From: Demequina rhizosphaerae
GTDB lineage: Bacteria; Actinomycetota; Actinomycetes; Actinomycetales; Demequinaceae
Length of the DNA: 64,000 nt
Direction: 5' to 3'
NCBI RefSeq assembly: GCF_000971255.1
Contig: NZ_BBMC01000005.1
Location: 62,001 to 126,000 of the forward strand
Shown: positions 7,911 through 16,516 of the stretch, piece after piece
Layout: the number at the start of each line of letters is the position of its first letter
How positions within the stretch are numbered: position 1 is the stretch's first letter
Program-made: the position numbers and the translations under genes
The notes under the pieces: generated by a model
Databases searched by the model: none
What the model saw: only the letters and a program-made list of their open reading frames with translations
Told to the model about the DNA's origin: nothing

Positions 7911-9350
7911 ATGGCTGGACCGACGAAGGCGCAGATCGAGGCGAGGCTCGCCGAGCTCGAGGCGGAGAACGCGCGCCTGCGCGGGGCGCTCGAGGAGAAC
8001 GCGACGCTGCGCGCGGCGGCGCCCGCCTCCGGGCCGGCGGCGACGGTCACGGTCGTGCCCGCGCCCCGGCATCGTGGCCGGGCGTTCCTGGGGATCCTGC
8101 TCATCGTGATCGCGACGCTGCTGGCGCCGGTGTCGACGGTCGCGGCGTTCGCGGCGCGCGAGGCGAGCGACACCGACGCGTTCGTGGGCACGCTCGCGCC
8201 GCTCGCGCAGGACCCGGCTGTGCAGGCGCTCATCGTCGACGAGGCGACGGACGCGATCGACCAGGCGCTCGACACCGATGCGCTGGTGAACGAGCTGCTC
8301 TCGCAGGTGATCGACGAGAACTCGACGCCGCGGCTGGCGAACGCGTCCGACCTGCTCGGTCCGCTGCTCGCGGACCAGGCGCGGGTCGCGATCCGCAGCG
8401 CGCTCACGACCGTGGTGCAGTCCGACGCGTTCGCCACGGTGTGGGAGGAGGCGCTGCGGCTCACCCACAAGCAGCTGGTCGCGGTGATGGAGGCGGACGC
8501 CGAGGGCGCCGTGTCGATCGACGACACCGGTGTGGTGTCGATCCAGCTCGCGCCGATCATCGCGCAGCTCAAGCCGGCGCTCGTGGACGCGGGCTTCACG
8601 CTCGCCGACTCGATCCCCGAGGTGGACGCGAGCATCACGGTCGCGGAGGTGCCGGCGATCGCGAAGGCGCGGCTGGGGTACTCGGTGCTCACCACCACCG
8701 GGAACGTGCTGCCGTGGGTCGCGCTGCTGCTGCTCATCGTGGGCGTCGTGGTGCACCCGCGCCGGCCGCGCGCGATCATCGTCGCGGGCACACTTCTGCT
8801 GGTGACGGGGGCGCTGCTGGCCGGTGCGATCGCGATCGGCGGGTCCGTCGCGGCCGCGATGATCGCGACGGAGGTGCCGACCGATGCCACGAACGCCATC
8901 TACGGCCAGCTCACGGGCGAGACCGCGGCGGTGATGCTCGCGTACGTGGTGCTGGGCGCGGTGCTGATCCTGGCGGGGATCTTCGCGGGCGGCTCGTCGC
9001 TGGGTTCGGGCGCGCGCGGAGCGGGGTCGTCGTGGCTCGCGCGCGGTTCTGGGGCGCTGGACGCGCGGGGCTGGCGCCCGGAGGGCGTGGGGCTCGTGCT
9101 GAGGCGCATGGGCTGGCTGCTGTGGCTGTGGCTGGCGTTCGTGCTCGCGCTGCTGGCGGCGACGCTGCGGCCGCTCAACGTCTGGGACGTGGTCTTCGGG
9201 ACCGTGGTGCTCGGGCTCGCGGCGGCGGTGTTCCTGGTGTTCCGCGGGCCGGACGAGGTGGTCGTGGTCGAGGACGAGGTCGAGGTCGACGTCGTCGGGG
9301 AGCGTGCGGACGCTGACTTCGACGAGTTCGAGGACGAGCCGCAGATCTAG
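7911..9350 (+). CDS. Multi-pass membrane protein with N-terminal coiled coil, function unknown
   Basis: 479 residues from the ATG at 7911, which has a strong AGGAGGGG ribosome site; the frame is open further upstream but without one. Residues 1-35 form a short coiled coil (EARLAELEAENARLRGALEE). A first membrane helix at about 58-78 (LGILLIVIATLLAPV) leads to a roughly 190-residue extracellular region with repeated short helices. At least five further helices follow (VALLLLIVGVVV, IIVAGTLLLVTGALLAGAI, AVMLAYVVLGAVLILAGI, WLLWLWLAFVLALLAA, VVLGLAAAVFLVF), with an acidic tail. The architecture is typical of uncharacterised actinobacterial envelope proteins. I do not recognise a catalytic motif. 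Confidence 0.8.
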   Translation: MAGPTKAQIEARLAELEAENARLRGALEENATLRAAAPASGPAATVTVVPAPRHRGRAFLGILLIVIATLLAPVSTVAAFAAREASDTDAFVGTLAPLAQDPAVQALIVDEATDAIDQALDTDALVNELLSQVIDENSTPRLANASDLLGPLLADQARVAIRSALTTVVQSDAFATVWEEALRLTHKQLVAVMEADAEGAVSIDDTGVVSIQLAPIIAQLKPALVDAGFTLADSIPEVDASITVAEVPAIAKARLGYSVLTTTGNVLPWVALLLLIVGVVVHPRRPRAIIVAGTLLLVTGALLAGAIAIGGSVAAAMIATEVPTDATNAIYGQLTGETAAVMLAYVVLGAVLILAGIFAGGSSLGSGARGAGSSWLARGSGALDARGWRPEGVGLVLRRMGWLLWLWLAFVLALLAATLRPLNVWDVVFGTVVLGLAAAVFLVFRGPDEVVVVEDEVEVDVVGERADADFDEFEDEPQI

Positions 9351-9416
9351 GTGGCGGCTCCCTCCTGACAGGATTCTGCGGAGCTGAGGGGCGTCGCGCC
9401 TCGCGCCGGCGGCGCG

Positions 9417-9983
9417 TCACCCAGCGAGCGCGCGCTCGATGAAGCGATCCGTTGCGTCGAGGTGAGCGGGCTCGAGGCCCCGCTCCGAATCTGGACTGAT
9501 CATGAGCAGCCGCTCGGTGTCCCACCAGCGGGGGCCGGGCTCATCGAGCTCCTCGCGCGCCTCGAGCCAGCCCTGGATGAAGTCGTCGACCCAGACGACC
9601 GCGCCGAACTCCTCGAGCGCCTCCCGGGCGCGCTGCGCCTTCCACCACCCGGGCGAGACCGCGAACGCCCCGCCGGAGTCCTCGAGCCAGGGCCAGTCGG
9701 TGCCGAGCCCGATCTCGCGGCCCAGGACCTCGGGAGCACGGTCCTGCCAGGTGGTGCACCAGCGCATCGCGACGCCTGGGGTCGCGGCGATCGCGCGCAG
9801 CCGGTCCACCAGCGCGGACGACCACTCGACCTCGTAGACACCCCCGAACAGGAAGCACCGCCACGAGTCCGCGGGCCAGTGCGCGCGGTTCGCCGGCGTC
9901 GACGGGAACGGACTCACGACGCCGTCGACGTCGAGCAGGACGGCGACGATGCCGGCATGCTGCTTCCTCCAGAGGTGCCTCAC
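9417..9983 (-). CDS. HAD-like phosphatase, Swiss-army-knife RNA-repair type (copy 1)
   Basis: 188 residues. The N-terminal HAD motif I is LLDVDGVV (nucleophile Asp and acid Asp of DxDG). Motif II-like MRWCTTWQDRA follows, and VVWVDDF near residue 133 is the WxDD-type acidic motif IV. This layout fits the small HAD families associated with RNA-repair proteins, close to the gene at 13794. Substrate unproven; a nucleic acid 3' phosphate is possible. The annotated GTG at 9983 has no good ribosome site; a strong GGAGG lies inside the ORF before an out-of-frame ATG, so the real start or a frameshift needs checking. First gene of the accessory island. Confidence 0.7.
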   Translation of the reverse strand: MRHLWRKQHAGIVAVLLDVDGVVSPFPSTPANRAHWPADSWRCFLFGGVYEVEWSSALVDRLRAIAATPGVAMRWCTTWQDRAPEVLGREIGLGTDWPWLEDSGGAFAVSPGWWKAQRAREALEEFGAVVWVDDFIQGWLEAREELDEPGPRWWDTERLLMISPDSERGLEPAHLDATDRFIERALAG

Positions 9984-10311
9984 CTCTCGATGCTCCGTCG
10001 TACGCCGCCGGGTGTCGAATGCGAGCCGGGCGGAGGGCGCAGCAGGACTCCATTCGGGTTAGTGCTGCGCTACGGAGTTTCCGCCAGTGTCAATGAGGCC
10101 TTGCTCGACCGCCAAGTCCGGCGATCACGTCGAGTATCCCGTTTCAGAGCCGGATCCGCATCTCTTTGCGAAGCGCGTTGACTTGAATGAGTGCTCATAG
10201 CGCGCATGTCCCTACACGCTCGGCAAACGATGCTGCGCGCGCTTTGGTGACTCTCCGGAGCCACGTGATGTAGCGCGCAGCCCGCCTCCGAACACTCGTG
10301 GACCGTAAGCG
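9984..10311. other. Gene-free stretch
   Basis: 328 bases of visibly lower GC than the flanks. Short open frames here read as shadows with no domain, ribosome site or clean start. I see no tRNA, terminator or repeat. It may be decayed island DNA. Confidence 0.5.
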
Positions 10312-10800
10312 CTATGCCTCCGGGGGCTCACCAAAGACCGTGATGAGACAGGCCGCAGGCAGGTCACCAAGTCGAATGTTGAACATCGGGTGAAGACGCT
10401 TGCCACCGTGAATCTTCGCGATTCGCTTCTCGTAAATGTGTGCGTTGGCGAGCAACGCCGGACCCGGGACGCGGTCGATCCACGCAAGTTCATGCCCTGC
10501 CTCGCCCTTGATCGCACCCACGACATAGAGGTCGCGCATGGAACCGATCGCCATCTGAGTCTGGAGAGGATTCCAGCCCGCTCCACGGATCAGCGAGGGT
10601 CGCACGTTGACCTTGGAAGCCGCCACAGTGACCGTCTTTACCTGAGCGAGATAGCTGCCGCAGCCCTTGCATATGAGATCCAGTGAAGGGAAGCTGTCCT
10701 CAAGCGGAGTCAGCTTCTTGCGATGGCAAATCTGACACGGCACCTTGAGCGCGACTTCTCGCTCACCCCAGTCACCGAGTCCCTGCGCTTCAGTCCTCAA
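10312..10800 (-). CDS. Zinc-ribbon protein with PD-(D/E)XK-like core, possible nuclease
   Basis: 162 residues from a TTG at 10800, chosen because AAGGA lies six bases before it; a TTG at 10806 is also in frame. An N-terminal helix GDWGEREVAL has the Glu typical of helix 1 in PD-(D/E)XK nucleases. A Cys4 ribbon follows (CQIC and CKGC about 28 residues apart). Directly after it LDLI...YLAQVKTV gives an Asp then QxK, the acidic-then-(E/Q)xK hairpin of this fold. DpnI has a similar zinc ribbon inside its catalytic core. Nuclease function is inference from motif order; Q replaces the usual E. Base composition is lower in GC than core genes, suggesting transfer. Confidence 0.5.
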   Translation of the reverse strand: MRTEAQGLGDWGEREVALKVPCQICHRKKLTPLEDSFPSLDLICKGCGSYLAQVKTVTVAASKVNVRPSLIRGAGWNPLQTQMAIGSMRDLYVVGAIKGEAGHELAWIDRVPGPALLANAHIYEKRIAKIHGGKRLHPMFNIRLGDLPAACLITVFGEPPEA

Positions 10801-11129
10801 CGGCAATCCTTATCTAATCAGCAGTGCGGTTACCGTCGCCGAATATACCGATCGGCTCCGACAACGCTTGCAGCACGGCGCTTTCGGTTGCCGCGCGAAA
10901 TCCAGCTCCAGTCGGCGTTGCGCGACCCGTGCGGCCTTCTTTGCCATGACCGAATCTGACGGGTGTACTGACGAGTTGCTCCATTGGAGATGGAAGTAGA
11001 TCCACGCGTGATGAGGGTTTCCATCCTCAGAGGGGCGCCCAAAACTTCATGGTGCCTGCTACGGTCCGACAAGATCGCTAGTGTCTCGTTGTACTGGGCT
11101 CCGAAACGCTCGAACAGACTGGGGTCATC
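10801..11129. other. Gene-free stretch
   Basis: 329 bases of lower GC between the zinc-ribbon gene and a small membrane ORF. An AT-rich GATTAGATA just upstream of 10806 (minus strand) could be the -10 of the zinc-ribbon gene. Otherwise nothing recognisable is seen. Confidence 0.45.
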
Positions 11130-11354
11130 ATGCGCTGGGGATGGAGTGCTGCCGCGATCGGCTCGCTTGTCGGCGGGTTCACTGCTTACACCCGACTCTC
11201 GGCGTACACATGCCTCGCAAGAACAACGCCGAGCGGCGAGCCCCCGCATTGTGGCCTAGCGCTTGTCGACATTGTGGGCATGGCGTTCGTGGTGGGGGCA
11301 ACTCTCGCGCTGTGCGGCTACTCCGTCTATCGCGCAGTACGCAAGACGCCCTAG
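11130..11354 (+). CDS. Small two-helix membrane protein, unknown
   Basis: 74 residues starting MRWGWSAAAIGSLVGGF. Two hydrophobic segments (about 5-20 and 48-66, VGMAFVVGATLALCGYSV) are separated by a short loop with two Cys, and the C-terminus is basic (YRAVRKTP). The ribosome site is weak (CTGGGG). No family recognised. It lies in low-GC island DNA and could be a chance ORF, but the two clean membrane segments argue for a real gene. Confidence 0.42.
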   Translation: MRWGWSAAAIGSLVGGFTAYTRLSAYTCLARTTPSGEPPHCGLALVDIVGMAFVVGATLALCGYSVYRAVRKTP

Positions 11355-11466
11355 CGCGTTGGCGCACCCGGGGCATGAAACACCCGCAGTCCTACTGCTC
11401 CGCGTGCAGGGGATGTATTCGCGAGTGGCGCCCTTCGGGGTGGATGTATGCCCGACGTCGCCGCGC

Positions 11467-12522
11467 TCAGTCCTCGCCCTCGCCGCGGACGTAGCGCGTG
11501 TGGAAGTCCAGGATCTGCGCGATCGTCTCGGGGCGCCTGGTCTCCATCGCGATCTCTCGCGTACCGAGACGCACGCCGCCCTCCACGAAGTTGTGCGAAC
11601 CGGTGATCGCCGTTCGCGCGCCATCCTCGCGGAAGAAGACGATCGCCTTGGCGTGCAGGTAGCGCTGCCTCGTGTACATCGAGCGGTGGCCGGTCCACAG
11701 CATCGAGGAGGCGATGAGCACGCGATTCGCGGGGCTGGCGTTGCGCGGAGGGTTGAACCACAGCTCGTTCTCACGTTCGCTGATGACCTTGCCGAGCTCC
11801 CCCGTGGGGCAGTACTGGGACACGAGAAGCACCCGGTCCGACTGCCGCGCCAGCGACAGCGCCCGGCGGTAGATGATCGAGTCGCCGGGGATGCCGCCGT
11901 CCACCAGCACCCGGTCGGCGCCGTACCGGTACACGAGCGAATCGTGCCCGCGCTCATGCACGTTCATGTGCTGGATCTGGTGGTAAACGGTCTCCAGGTC
12001 GTCGGCGAGACGCGCATCGGCGATGCGGAGCATGAAGTCGGTGTTCTCGACGCCCTTGCGGTCGAGGTTGACCCCGCCGAACGCGTAGGCGGTGTCGTCC
12101 ACCACGCAGAACTTCGTGTGCGTGCGGCCCCGCCACGGCAGTCCCTTCTCACGTCCCAGCCAGGAGAAGTGCACGCCTGCGTGGATGAGCTTCGAGGCCA
12201 GAGTGTCGGAGGCGCGCCACAGCTTGGTGCGGTAGCCGGTGGGAAGGAACGTGCCTGCGGCATCCGCATAGGTGAAGACATCGGCAGCGACGGACACCTC
12301 GACCCCGCGCCGCGCCGCATACACGAGCGCCTCGATGAGGTCGTCCGTGCGGTGGTCGTGCGCGATGGTCAACGTCGTCAGCAGTACGCGCCGCTTGGCA
12401 TCGTGGATGCGGCGAGTCGCGTCGGCGACGTAGTCCTCGCCGCGGAGCAGTTGAGGCTGCGCGAGACCCCCGCGGCGGTCTTGAGAATGCTCGCCGTGTG
12501 CGGGTGCCGGTGCACTGGACAC
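11467..12522 (-). CDS. Phospholipase D-like protein
   Basis: 351 residues. The first HKD motif is clear: HTKFCVVDDTAYAFGGVNLD (His, Lys, Asp, then GG/N). The second is HAKAIVFF followed by TAITGSHNF, with the usual Asp position replaced. Such bilobed PLD proteins include cardiolipin synthases, nucleases and phosphodiesterases. There is no N-terminal membrane helix, which argues against a cardiolipin synthase and leaves a soluble phosphodiesterase or nuclease possible. GTG start at 12522. A -10-like TAGACT lies about 35 bases upstream, without the damage-type element seen elsewhere in the island. Confidence 0.8.
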   Translation of the reverse strand: MSSAPAPAHGEHSQDRRGGLAQPQLLRGEDYVADATRRIHDAKRRVLLTTLTIAHDHRTDDLIEALVYAARRGVEVSVAADVFTYADAAGTFLPTGYRTKLWRASDTLASKLIHAGVHFSWLGREKGLPWRGRTHTKFCVVDDTAYAFGGVNLDRKGVENTDFMLRIADARLADDLETVYHQIQHMNVHERGHDSLVYRYGADRVLVDGGIPGDSIIYRRALSLARQSDRVLLVSQYCPTGELGKVISERENELWFNPPRNASPANRVLIASSMLWTGHRSMYTRQRYLHAKAIVFFREDGARTAITGSHNFVEGGVRLGTREIAMETRRPETIAQILDFHTRYVRGEGED

Positions 12523-12686
12523 AGATCCACGCTTTCTTGCTTTGCCTCCAGTCTAGGGAGGCGCGCCGCACGGCGGCGACGCGGGAGCACCAACCGACGT
12601 CGGCCCGGGCGATTCCCACGCGCGTAGGCGTGCAACGGCGAGCAGCCGGCAGGGTCTCCCCCACCGGCCGCCGCCGGATCATCAGG

Positions 12687-13664
12687 TCAGTCGATCGGAT
12701 CGGCGGGAAGCCGGTCGATATGCGTGCAGACACGCTGCATCCACGTGCGGTAGTCCCCGACCAGTCCTCCGGCAGGATCGGCGATGTACTCATGACGCGA
12801 CCCCACGCGGAGCACCCAGCTCCGCACGTCCGTGGCATCGACCTCGCCGTCGGCGAGGACACGCCCGTCGATCTCGACGATGGGACCCGCCGTCACGCCA
12901 ATGAGCGGGACCCACGTGCCGTCCCACGACGCGCGCGAATGGGGGCTGTCACCCGGATCGCGCATCATGCGCGCGCGCCCCTCGCCGCGCGTGTCGACGT
13001 AGTACACGGCGGTCGACTCCGTGCGAATGCGGTACATGCCGGGTTCGTTGATGACGTTCACCTCGTCGAGCGGGAAGGCACGGTAGCCGGCCAGCGGGTC
13101 GCCCTCGACCTGGCGCGTGAGCGCCGCGATCTCCCCTTGCCGGGTGAGGGCGCGCACCACCGTGGCGATGTCGTCGAGGCTGATGAAGCGCGGGTCGACT
13201 CCCGCGGCCTCGCAGATGCGACCGAGCCGGATCCAGTCCACAATCTCTCCGGGGTTCTCCTTGTCCACCGTCGCAGCGACGAGGTCCTCCCCCGTCCACT
13301 CGCGATTCGCGGCCTGGATCATCGCCTCGTCGGCATCGCCCTTCGTCGCGTGGACCGTCGGAAGCATGCTGTTGTGCCAGACCGTCACGTAGTCGTGAAC
13401 CTCGGGCGACAACTCGGGTCCGTCGAGGACGGCGGAGCCGACGTCCCGGTGGATCGCAAAGCCCTCGTCGGCATCGATCACGTAGTAGTCGTCGAAGAGA
13501 ACCACGTACATCTGCTCGGTCACGCGCATCACGAAGGAGCGCTCGACGTAGGTCGGGTCCTCTCGCGTCTCGTGGGCCGACACTTCACGATGCACGCCGA
13601 TATCGGTGAACCATCCCCACGGCAGCTTGAGCCCCTCCTTGCGCTCGTCCTTCACCTCATCCAC
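12687..13664 (-). CDS. Unknown island protein with C-terminal YVDTR domain (copy A)
   Basis: 325 residues from a GTG at 13664 with GAGAGGGG eight bases before it; the frame is open to 13754. The N-terminal half is unrecognised (WGWFTDIGVHREVSAHE, YVVLFDDYYVIDADEGFA). The last 125 residues form a domain shared with the two small proteins at 18539 and 18994: PGMYRIRTESTAVYYVDTRG, a variable acidic stretch, SWVLRVGSRHEYI, then WMQR and a DRLP end. The conserved Tyr, Asp, Arg, Trp and His pattern suggests a compact beta-rich binding or enzymatic domain. Function unknown. Confidence 0.65.
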   Translation of the reverse strand: MDEVKDERKEGLKLPWGWFTDIGVHREVSAHETREDPTYVERSFVMRVTEQMYVVLFDDYYVIDADEGFAIHRDVGSAVLDGPELSPEVHDYVTVWHNSMLPTVHATKGDADEAMIQAANREWTGEDLVAATVDKENPGEIVDWIRLGRICEAAGVDPRFISLDDIATVVRALTRQGEIAALTRQVEGDPLAGYRAFPLDEVNVINEPGMYRIRTESTAVYYVDTRGEGRARMMRDPGDSPHSRASWDGTWVPLIGVTAGPIVEIDGRVLADGEVDATDVRSWVLRVGSRHEYIADPAGGLVGDYRTWMQRVCTHIDRLPADPID

Positions 13665-13793
13665 CCAAGTTTCCCCTCTCTCGTCACGAGCCGTGGCGAT
13701 TGCATCGCCACCGGGCTCCAATAGCGTCGGACTGACGTGAGACTCGCGGCGCATGCGCGAATCCCAGAATCTCCCTGCTGACTCCTGCGCCCT

Positions 13794-14375
13794 TCAGCTC
13801 TGCTCCCCCGGCCCGGCGTGCGACGGATGCGCAGCAAAGAACTCCTCGACGCGATCCAGGTCGTCGTTGGTGAGTCCCCACATGGGGTCCGTCTGCACGG
13901 CGAGGTGTTCCACGGGCGTGCGGAGGCGCGACGGGTCGAACCACCGGACGGCCTCGTCGTCGATCCACACGAACGGCCGCGCCTCGTCGCCATTGATCCA
14001 TTCGACGTGTGCGGTCTTGGCCGCGCCGTTCGGATCCCGCTCGTAGCCCCGGTGCCCCTGGCCGTCGGATGCATTCCACGCGATGTGGCCGTCGTCGAGG
14101 GTTCGGAGCGCCGGGCGGATCGTCTGCGGGCCGTGCTCGCGCCACGTCGTGAGCCACAGCCACTCGAATCCGTAGGCGACGCGCATGTGGTTGAGGCGTC
14201 GCACCACTTCCCACGAGTAGCGGACCCGATACGCCATGCCGTCCGCGTGGAGCAGCTTCTGCTGCCAGTGACGCGGCACCGCCGGGTTCTTCTTGTATGC
14301 GCCGCGCGACGCATCGATGTTGAGCACGCCGTCGAAGTCGAGGAGCAGGAGCGGACGCGCGGCGGCACCGGTCAT
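13794..14375 (-). CDS. HAD-like phosphatase, Swiss-army-knife RNA-repair type (copy 2)
   Basis: 193 residues from the ATG at 14375, which overlaps the stop of the upstream gene (ATGA). HAD motif I is LLLLDFDGVLNID; the second motif is LWLTTWREHG with Thr; the acidic motif is FVWIDDEAVRWFD. These match small HAD phosphatases of the RNA-repair-associated type and resemble the gene at 9417. Last gene of a three-gene unit with a metallophosphoesterase and a small unknown protein, driven from a damage-type promoter at 15775-15796. Substrate could be a damaged DNA or RNA end (inference). Confidence 0.75.
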   Translation of the reverse strand: MTGAAARPLLLLDFDGVLNIDASRGAYKKNPAVPRHWQQKLLHADGMAYRVRYSWEVVRRLNHMRVAYGFEWLWLTTWREHGPQTIRPALRTLDDGHIAWNASDGQGHRGYERDPNGAAKTAHVEWINGDEARPFVWIDDEAVRWFDPSRLRTPVEHLAVQTDPMWGLTNDDLDRVEEFFAAHPSHAGPGEQS

Positions 14376-14893
14376 CGGTGCCCTCCACGCTCGTGCCGCG
14401 GCACCGCGAGCGCCGCACGGGCTCGCTTGTCCGCCACACTCGTCGCGACGTGGAAGCCCGTTCCTCCGGGGCACTCGAACGCGTTCATGGTCGCGCCGCC
14501 CTTGGCCGACATCGCAAGCGCGGCCGCGTTCGCCGCGTCGCGGGTCGGATGCGTGCGCTTCCGTCCACCGTTCGCACTGTGGCACAGGCACGCGCGCCGG
14601 TTCACCTTCAGCTTCTTCGGCGGCTTCGGCACCGGATGGGTGGGGACGGGGCGCGGCCGGGAGGAACGATGCGCGGCGCCCGCCACACTGTCGATGAACC
14701 ACTGCGCGCACACCAGCGCGTGCGCCCGCTCCCGATCGTCATCCGACTCGGTGGCCGCGAACGCGGCGCCCGCGTCGCTCCAGCGGACGCGATGTCCGTC
14801 ACGATCCATGGTGGTCGCGCCGTCGCCGTCCGGCTCCGTCACCACGGCCCATTCCTGCTCGGCCCGGGCCAGCTCCTTCAGGTCGATCCGCAT
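14372..14893 (-). CDS. Unknown island protein between two phosphatases
   Basis: 173 residues beginning MRIDLKELARAEQEWAVV. The N-terminal 60 residues look like a small alpha/beta unit (DGDGATTMDRDGHRVRWSDAG). A Pro-rich linker follows, and the C-terminal part is basic and Cys-containing: KLKVNRRACLCHSANGGRKR, then FECPGGTGFHVAT. The C-terminal half resembles small phage-type zinc or nucleic-acid-binding modules that read CxC...C, but I do not recognise a named family. It overlaps the HAD gene by four bases. The true start at 14893 is chosen over upstream in-frame codons that lie inside the previous gene. Confidence 0.65.
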   Translation of the reverse strand: MRIDLKELARAEQEWAVVTEPDGDGATTMDRDGHRVRWSDAGAAFAATESDDDRERAHALVCAQWFIDSVAGAAHRSSRPRPVPTHPVPKPPKKLKVNRRACLCHSANGGRKRTHPTRDAANAAALAMSAKGGATMNAFECPGGTGFHVATSVADKRARAALAVPRHERGGHR

Positions 14894-14927
14894 GGTCAGC
14901 ACCCCTCGTTCATGTCGGTGTTCACGG

Positions 14928-15710
14928 TCATGGCAGATCTCCGCCCAGGAAGCCGGGCTCGAGCGTGTCGAGGTCGAGCACACCGAGCGAGAGCGGGTCC
15001 CCGTCGAGAGACAGGCCGAACACATGCGAGCGGAATCCGTCGAACTCCACGAGCTCGTCGACCGCGAAGTGGTAGTGGCCGTGCAGCAGCAGGCGCGGAT
15101 TCACGGCCTCGAACGCCTCCGTGAAGCGGCTGCGCACCTGGTACGCGTAGTGAAGGTCGTCGCGATAGAAGTCGTGCGGATTGCCCGCAAGCTGTCGCTC
15201 GATCGACGGAACGCCGTGGGGAGCGTCGTGAGCGACCATGACCTCCGCATGGCCGCCGGCAGCGGTCGCGTCGACGTCGGCGAAGGTGATCTCCTCCTGG
15301 TGCCACCACGTCTTCTGGCCGGTCCTCGACTCGAGGTAACGACGCCAGCTGCGGTCGACGCTTCCCGCGCCGCCGAGCCAGACGAACGTGCGGCCACCCA
15401 GCTCGGTCCGGTGCCCGCGCGGCGCGAGCAGGATACGGTGCCGGAATCGCAGCCAGCCGTCGTCGCGCGACTTGAGCCGATCGATGCGGTCGTAGTCCTC
15501 GTGATTGCCCGGAGCGACGAACATCGTCTGGCTGTGGCTCGCGAGCAGCTCGTCGATCCGGTTCCACATCTTCCCGGCAAAGGGCCCCGACCAGACGCCC
15601 AGATCCCCCACCTGGATGATGGTGTCGAGCCCCGCCTTGGCGAACTCGTCGAGCGCGTGACGAATCCACGCCTCATTGCCGTGCGTGTCCCCCAGCAGTC
15701 CGACCTTCAT
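14928..15710 (-). CDS. Calcineurin-like metallophosphoesterase
   Basis: 260 residues with the full metallophosphoesterase motif set: GDTHG (metal Asp and His), GDLG, GNHED, VAHD and HGHYH. It hydrolyses a phosphomonoester or diester using two metal ions; the substrate is unknown. It is the first gene of a unit that continues with an unknown protein and a HAD phosphatase, so two phosphatases of different folds are co-expressed. A RecA-NDp-like promoter lies 65 bases upstream. A GGGGGAACG ribosome site precedes the ATG. Confidence 0.88.
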   Translation of the reverse strand: MKVGLLGDTHGNEAWIRHALDEFAKAGLDTIIQVGDLGVWSGPFAGKMWNRIDELLASHSQTMFVAPGNHEDYDRIDRLKSRDDGWLRFRHRILLAPRGHRTELGGRTFVWLGGAGSVDRSWRRYLESRTGQKTWWHQEEITFADVDATAAGGHAEVMVAHDAPHGVPSIERQLAGNPHDFYRDDLHYAYQVRSRFTEAFEAVNPRLLLHGHYHFAVDELVEFDGFRSHVFGLSLDGDPLSLGVLDLDTLEPGFLGGDLP

Positions 15711-15774
15711 GGTCGTTCCCCCTTCTCTTGCGCGGCGATCCTCGTTGTCGCCGCTGTCCTTCCTGGTAGGTCAG

Positions 15775-15796
15775 AGACTAGAGAGGGGGTCTGACA
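15775..15796 (-). promoter_or_regulatory. RecA-NDp/PafBC-like promoter of the metallophosphoesterase unit
   Basis: On the minus strand TGTCAG, then ten bases, then TAGTCT. This matches the published damage-promoter layout TGTCRG-N10-TANNNT at every defined base. It lies 65 bases before the ATG at 15710. Confidence 0.7.
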
Positions 15797-15802
15797 TCGG
15801 GT

Positions 15803-16516
15803 CTAGCCCTCCTCGATCCACGCAAGCGCAAAGGACAGCGGGGTCGACGCGAGCACGGGTGCGTGGCACCATCCATCGTTCTGCTCGCAGTCGCAGCCAC
15901 CGTCGGGCTGGCGGAACCCGCCGGCGGCTTCCCCAGACTTCGACCGATGCGATAGCTCACGTGCTGGCGCCCAGTGCTCCGCCCTCCAGTTGTCCAACTC
16001 GACGTCGACGAGATCGCGCGTGAGCGCGCCGTCGCCGAGCGCTTGCGCGATGCCGAGCCACCGACCAGTCACTTCGACCCCGAGCTCCCGCTCCATGGGA
16101 CCCGCGGCAAGGCCGCTCGCGATCTCGCCCGCGATGACGTCAGATGCGGCGATCGCGATCTGAGCCGCAATCGCCGAACGTCGCCAATCGCCGCGTGCGG
16201 CGAGCTCGTCACGGGCGGCATTTGCGAGCCGAGGGACCTCTCGACGTTCTCGGGTGAAGAACCCTGCGATCGCCGTCGCCAGCCACCACCGTGCCCACAC
16301 CGCGTCGAACCGCTCGGGCCGGTCGAAGCCGTTGGCGGCGGTATGGCGTTCCAGGAGGCTCAGGGCGGCCTGGCTCTCCCACGCCAGCCGCAGGAGCCGT
16401 CGCCCGCAACCGTGCAGCCAGCCGGGGCGGGCGTCGCCGTAGCCGGCGGCGTCCTCGAACGCGTCGACGGCCTTGCGCAGCTTCGCGAGCTCGACGTCGA
16501 CGTGGATCGCGCTCAC
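15803..16516 (-). CDS. Unknown island protein, family with the 20027 gene
   Basis: 237 residues from a GTG at 16516 that overlaps the upstream stop (GTGA). Helical protein: AVDAFEDAAGYGDARPGW near the start, WWLATAIAGFFTRERR in the middle, and a Cys-rich C-terminus (CDCEQNDGWCHAPVL). The gene at 20027 shows the same landmarks (AYERAAGYG, FALATAVSEWLWHLELERR, C-x3-GGRC-x2-PVL), so they are paralogues. No catalytic motif recognised; the two C-terminal Cys clusters may bind a metal. Co-transcribed with the gene at 16513 from the promoter at 17767-17788. Confidence 0.65.
   Translation of the reverse strand: MSAIHVDVELAKLRKAVDAFEDAAGYGDARPGWLHGCGRRLLRLAWESQAALSLLERHTAANGFDRPERFDAVWARWWLATAIAGFFTRERREVPRLANAARDELAARGDWRRSAIAAQIAIAASDVIAGEIASGLAAGPMERELGVEVTGRWLGIAQALGDGALTRDLVDVELDNWRAEHWAPARELSHRSKSGEAAGGFRQPDGGCDCEQNDGWCHAPVLASTPLSFALAWIEEG

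Noticed and set aside
10830-11249. 139-codon minus-strand frame in the low-GC stretch
   Set aside because: No ribosome site, no domain and Arg/Ser-rich composition of a shadow frame.
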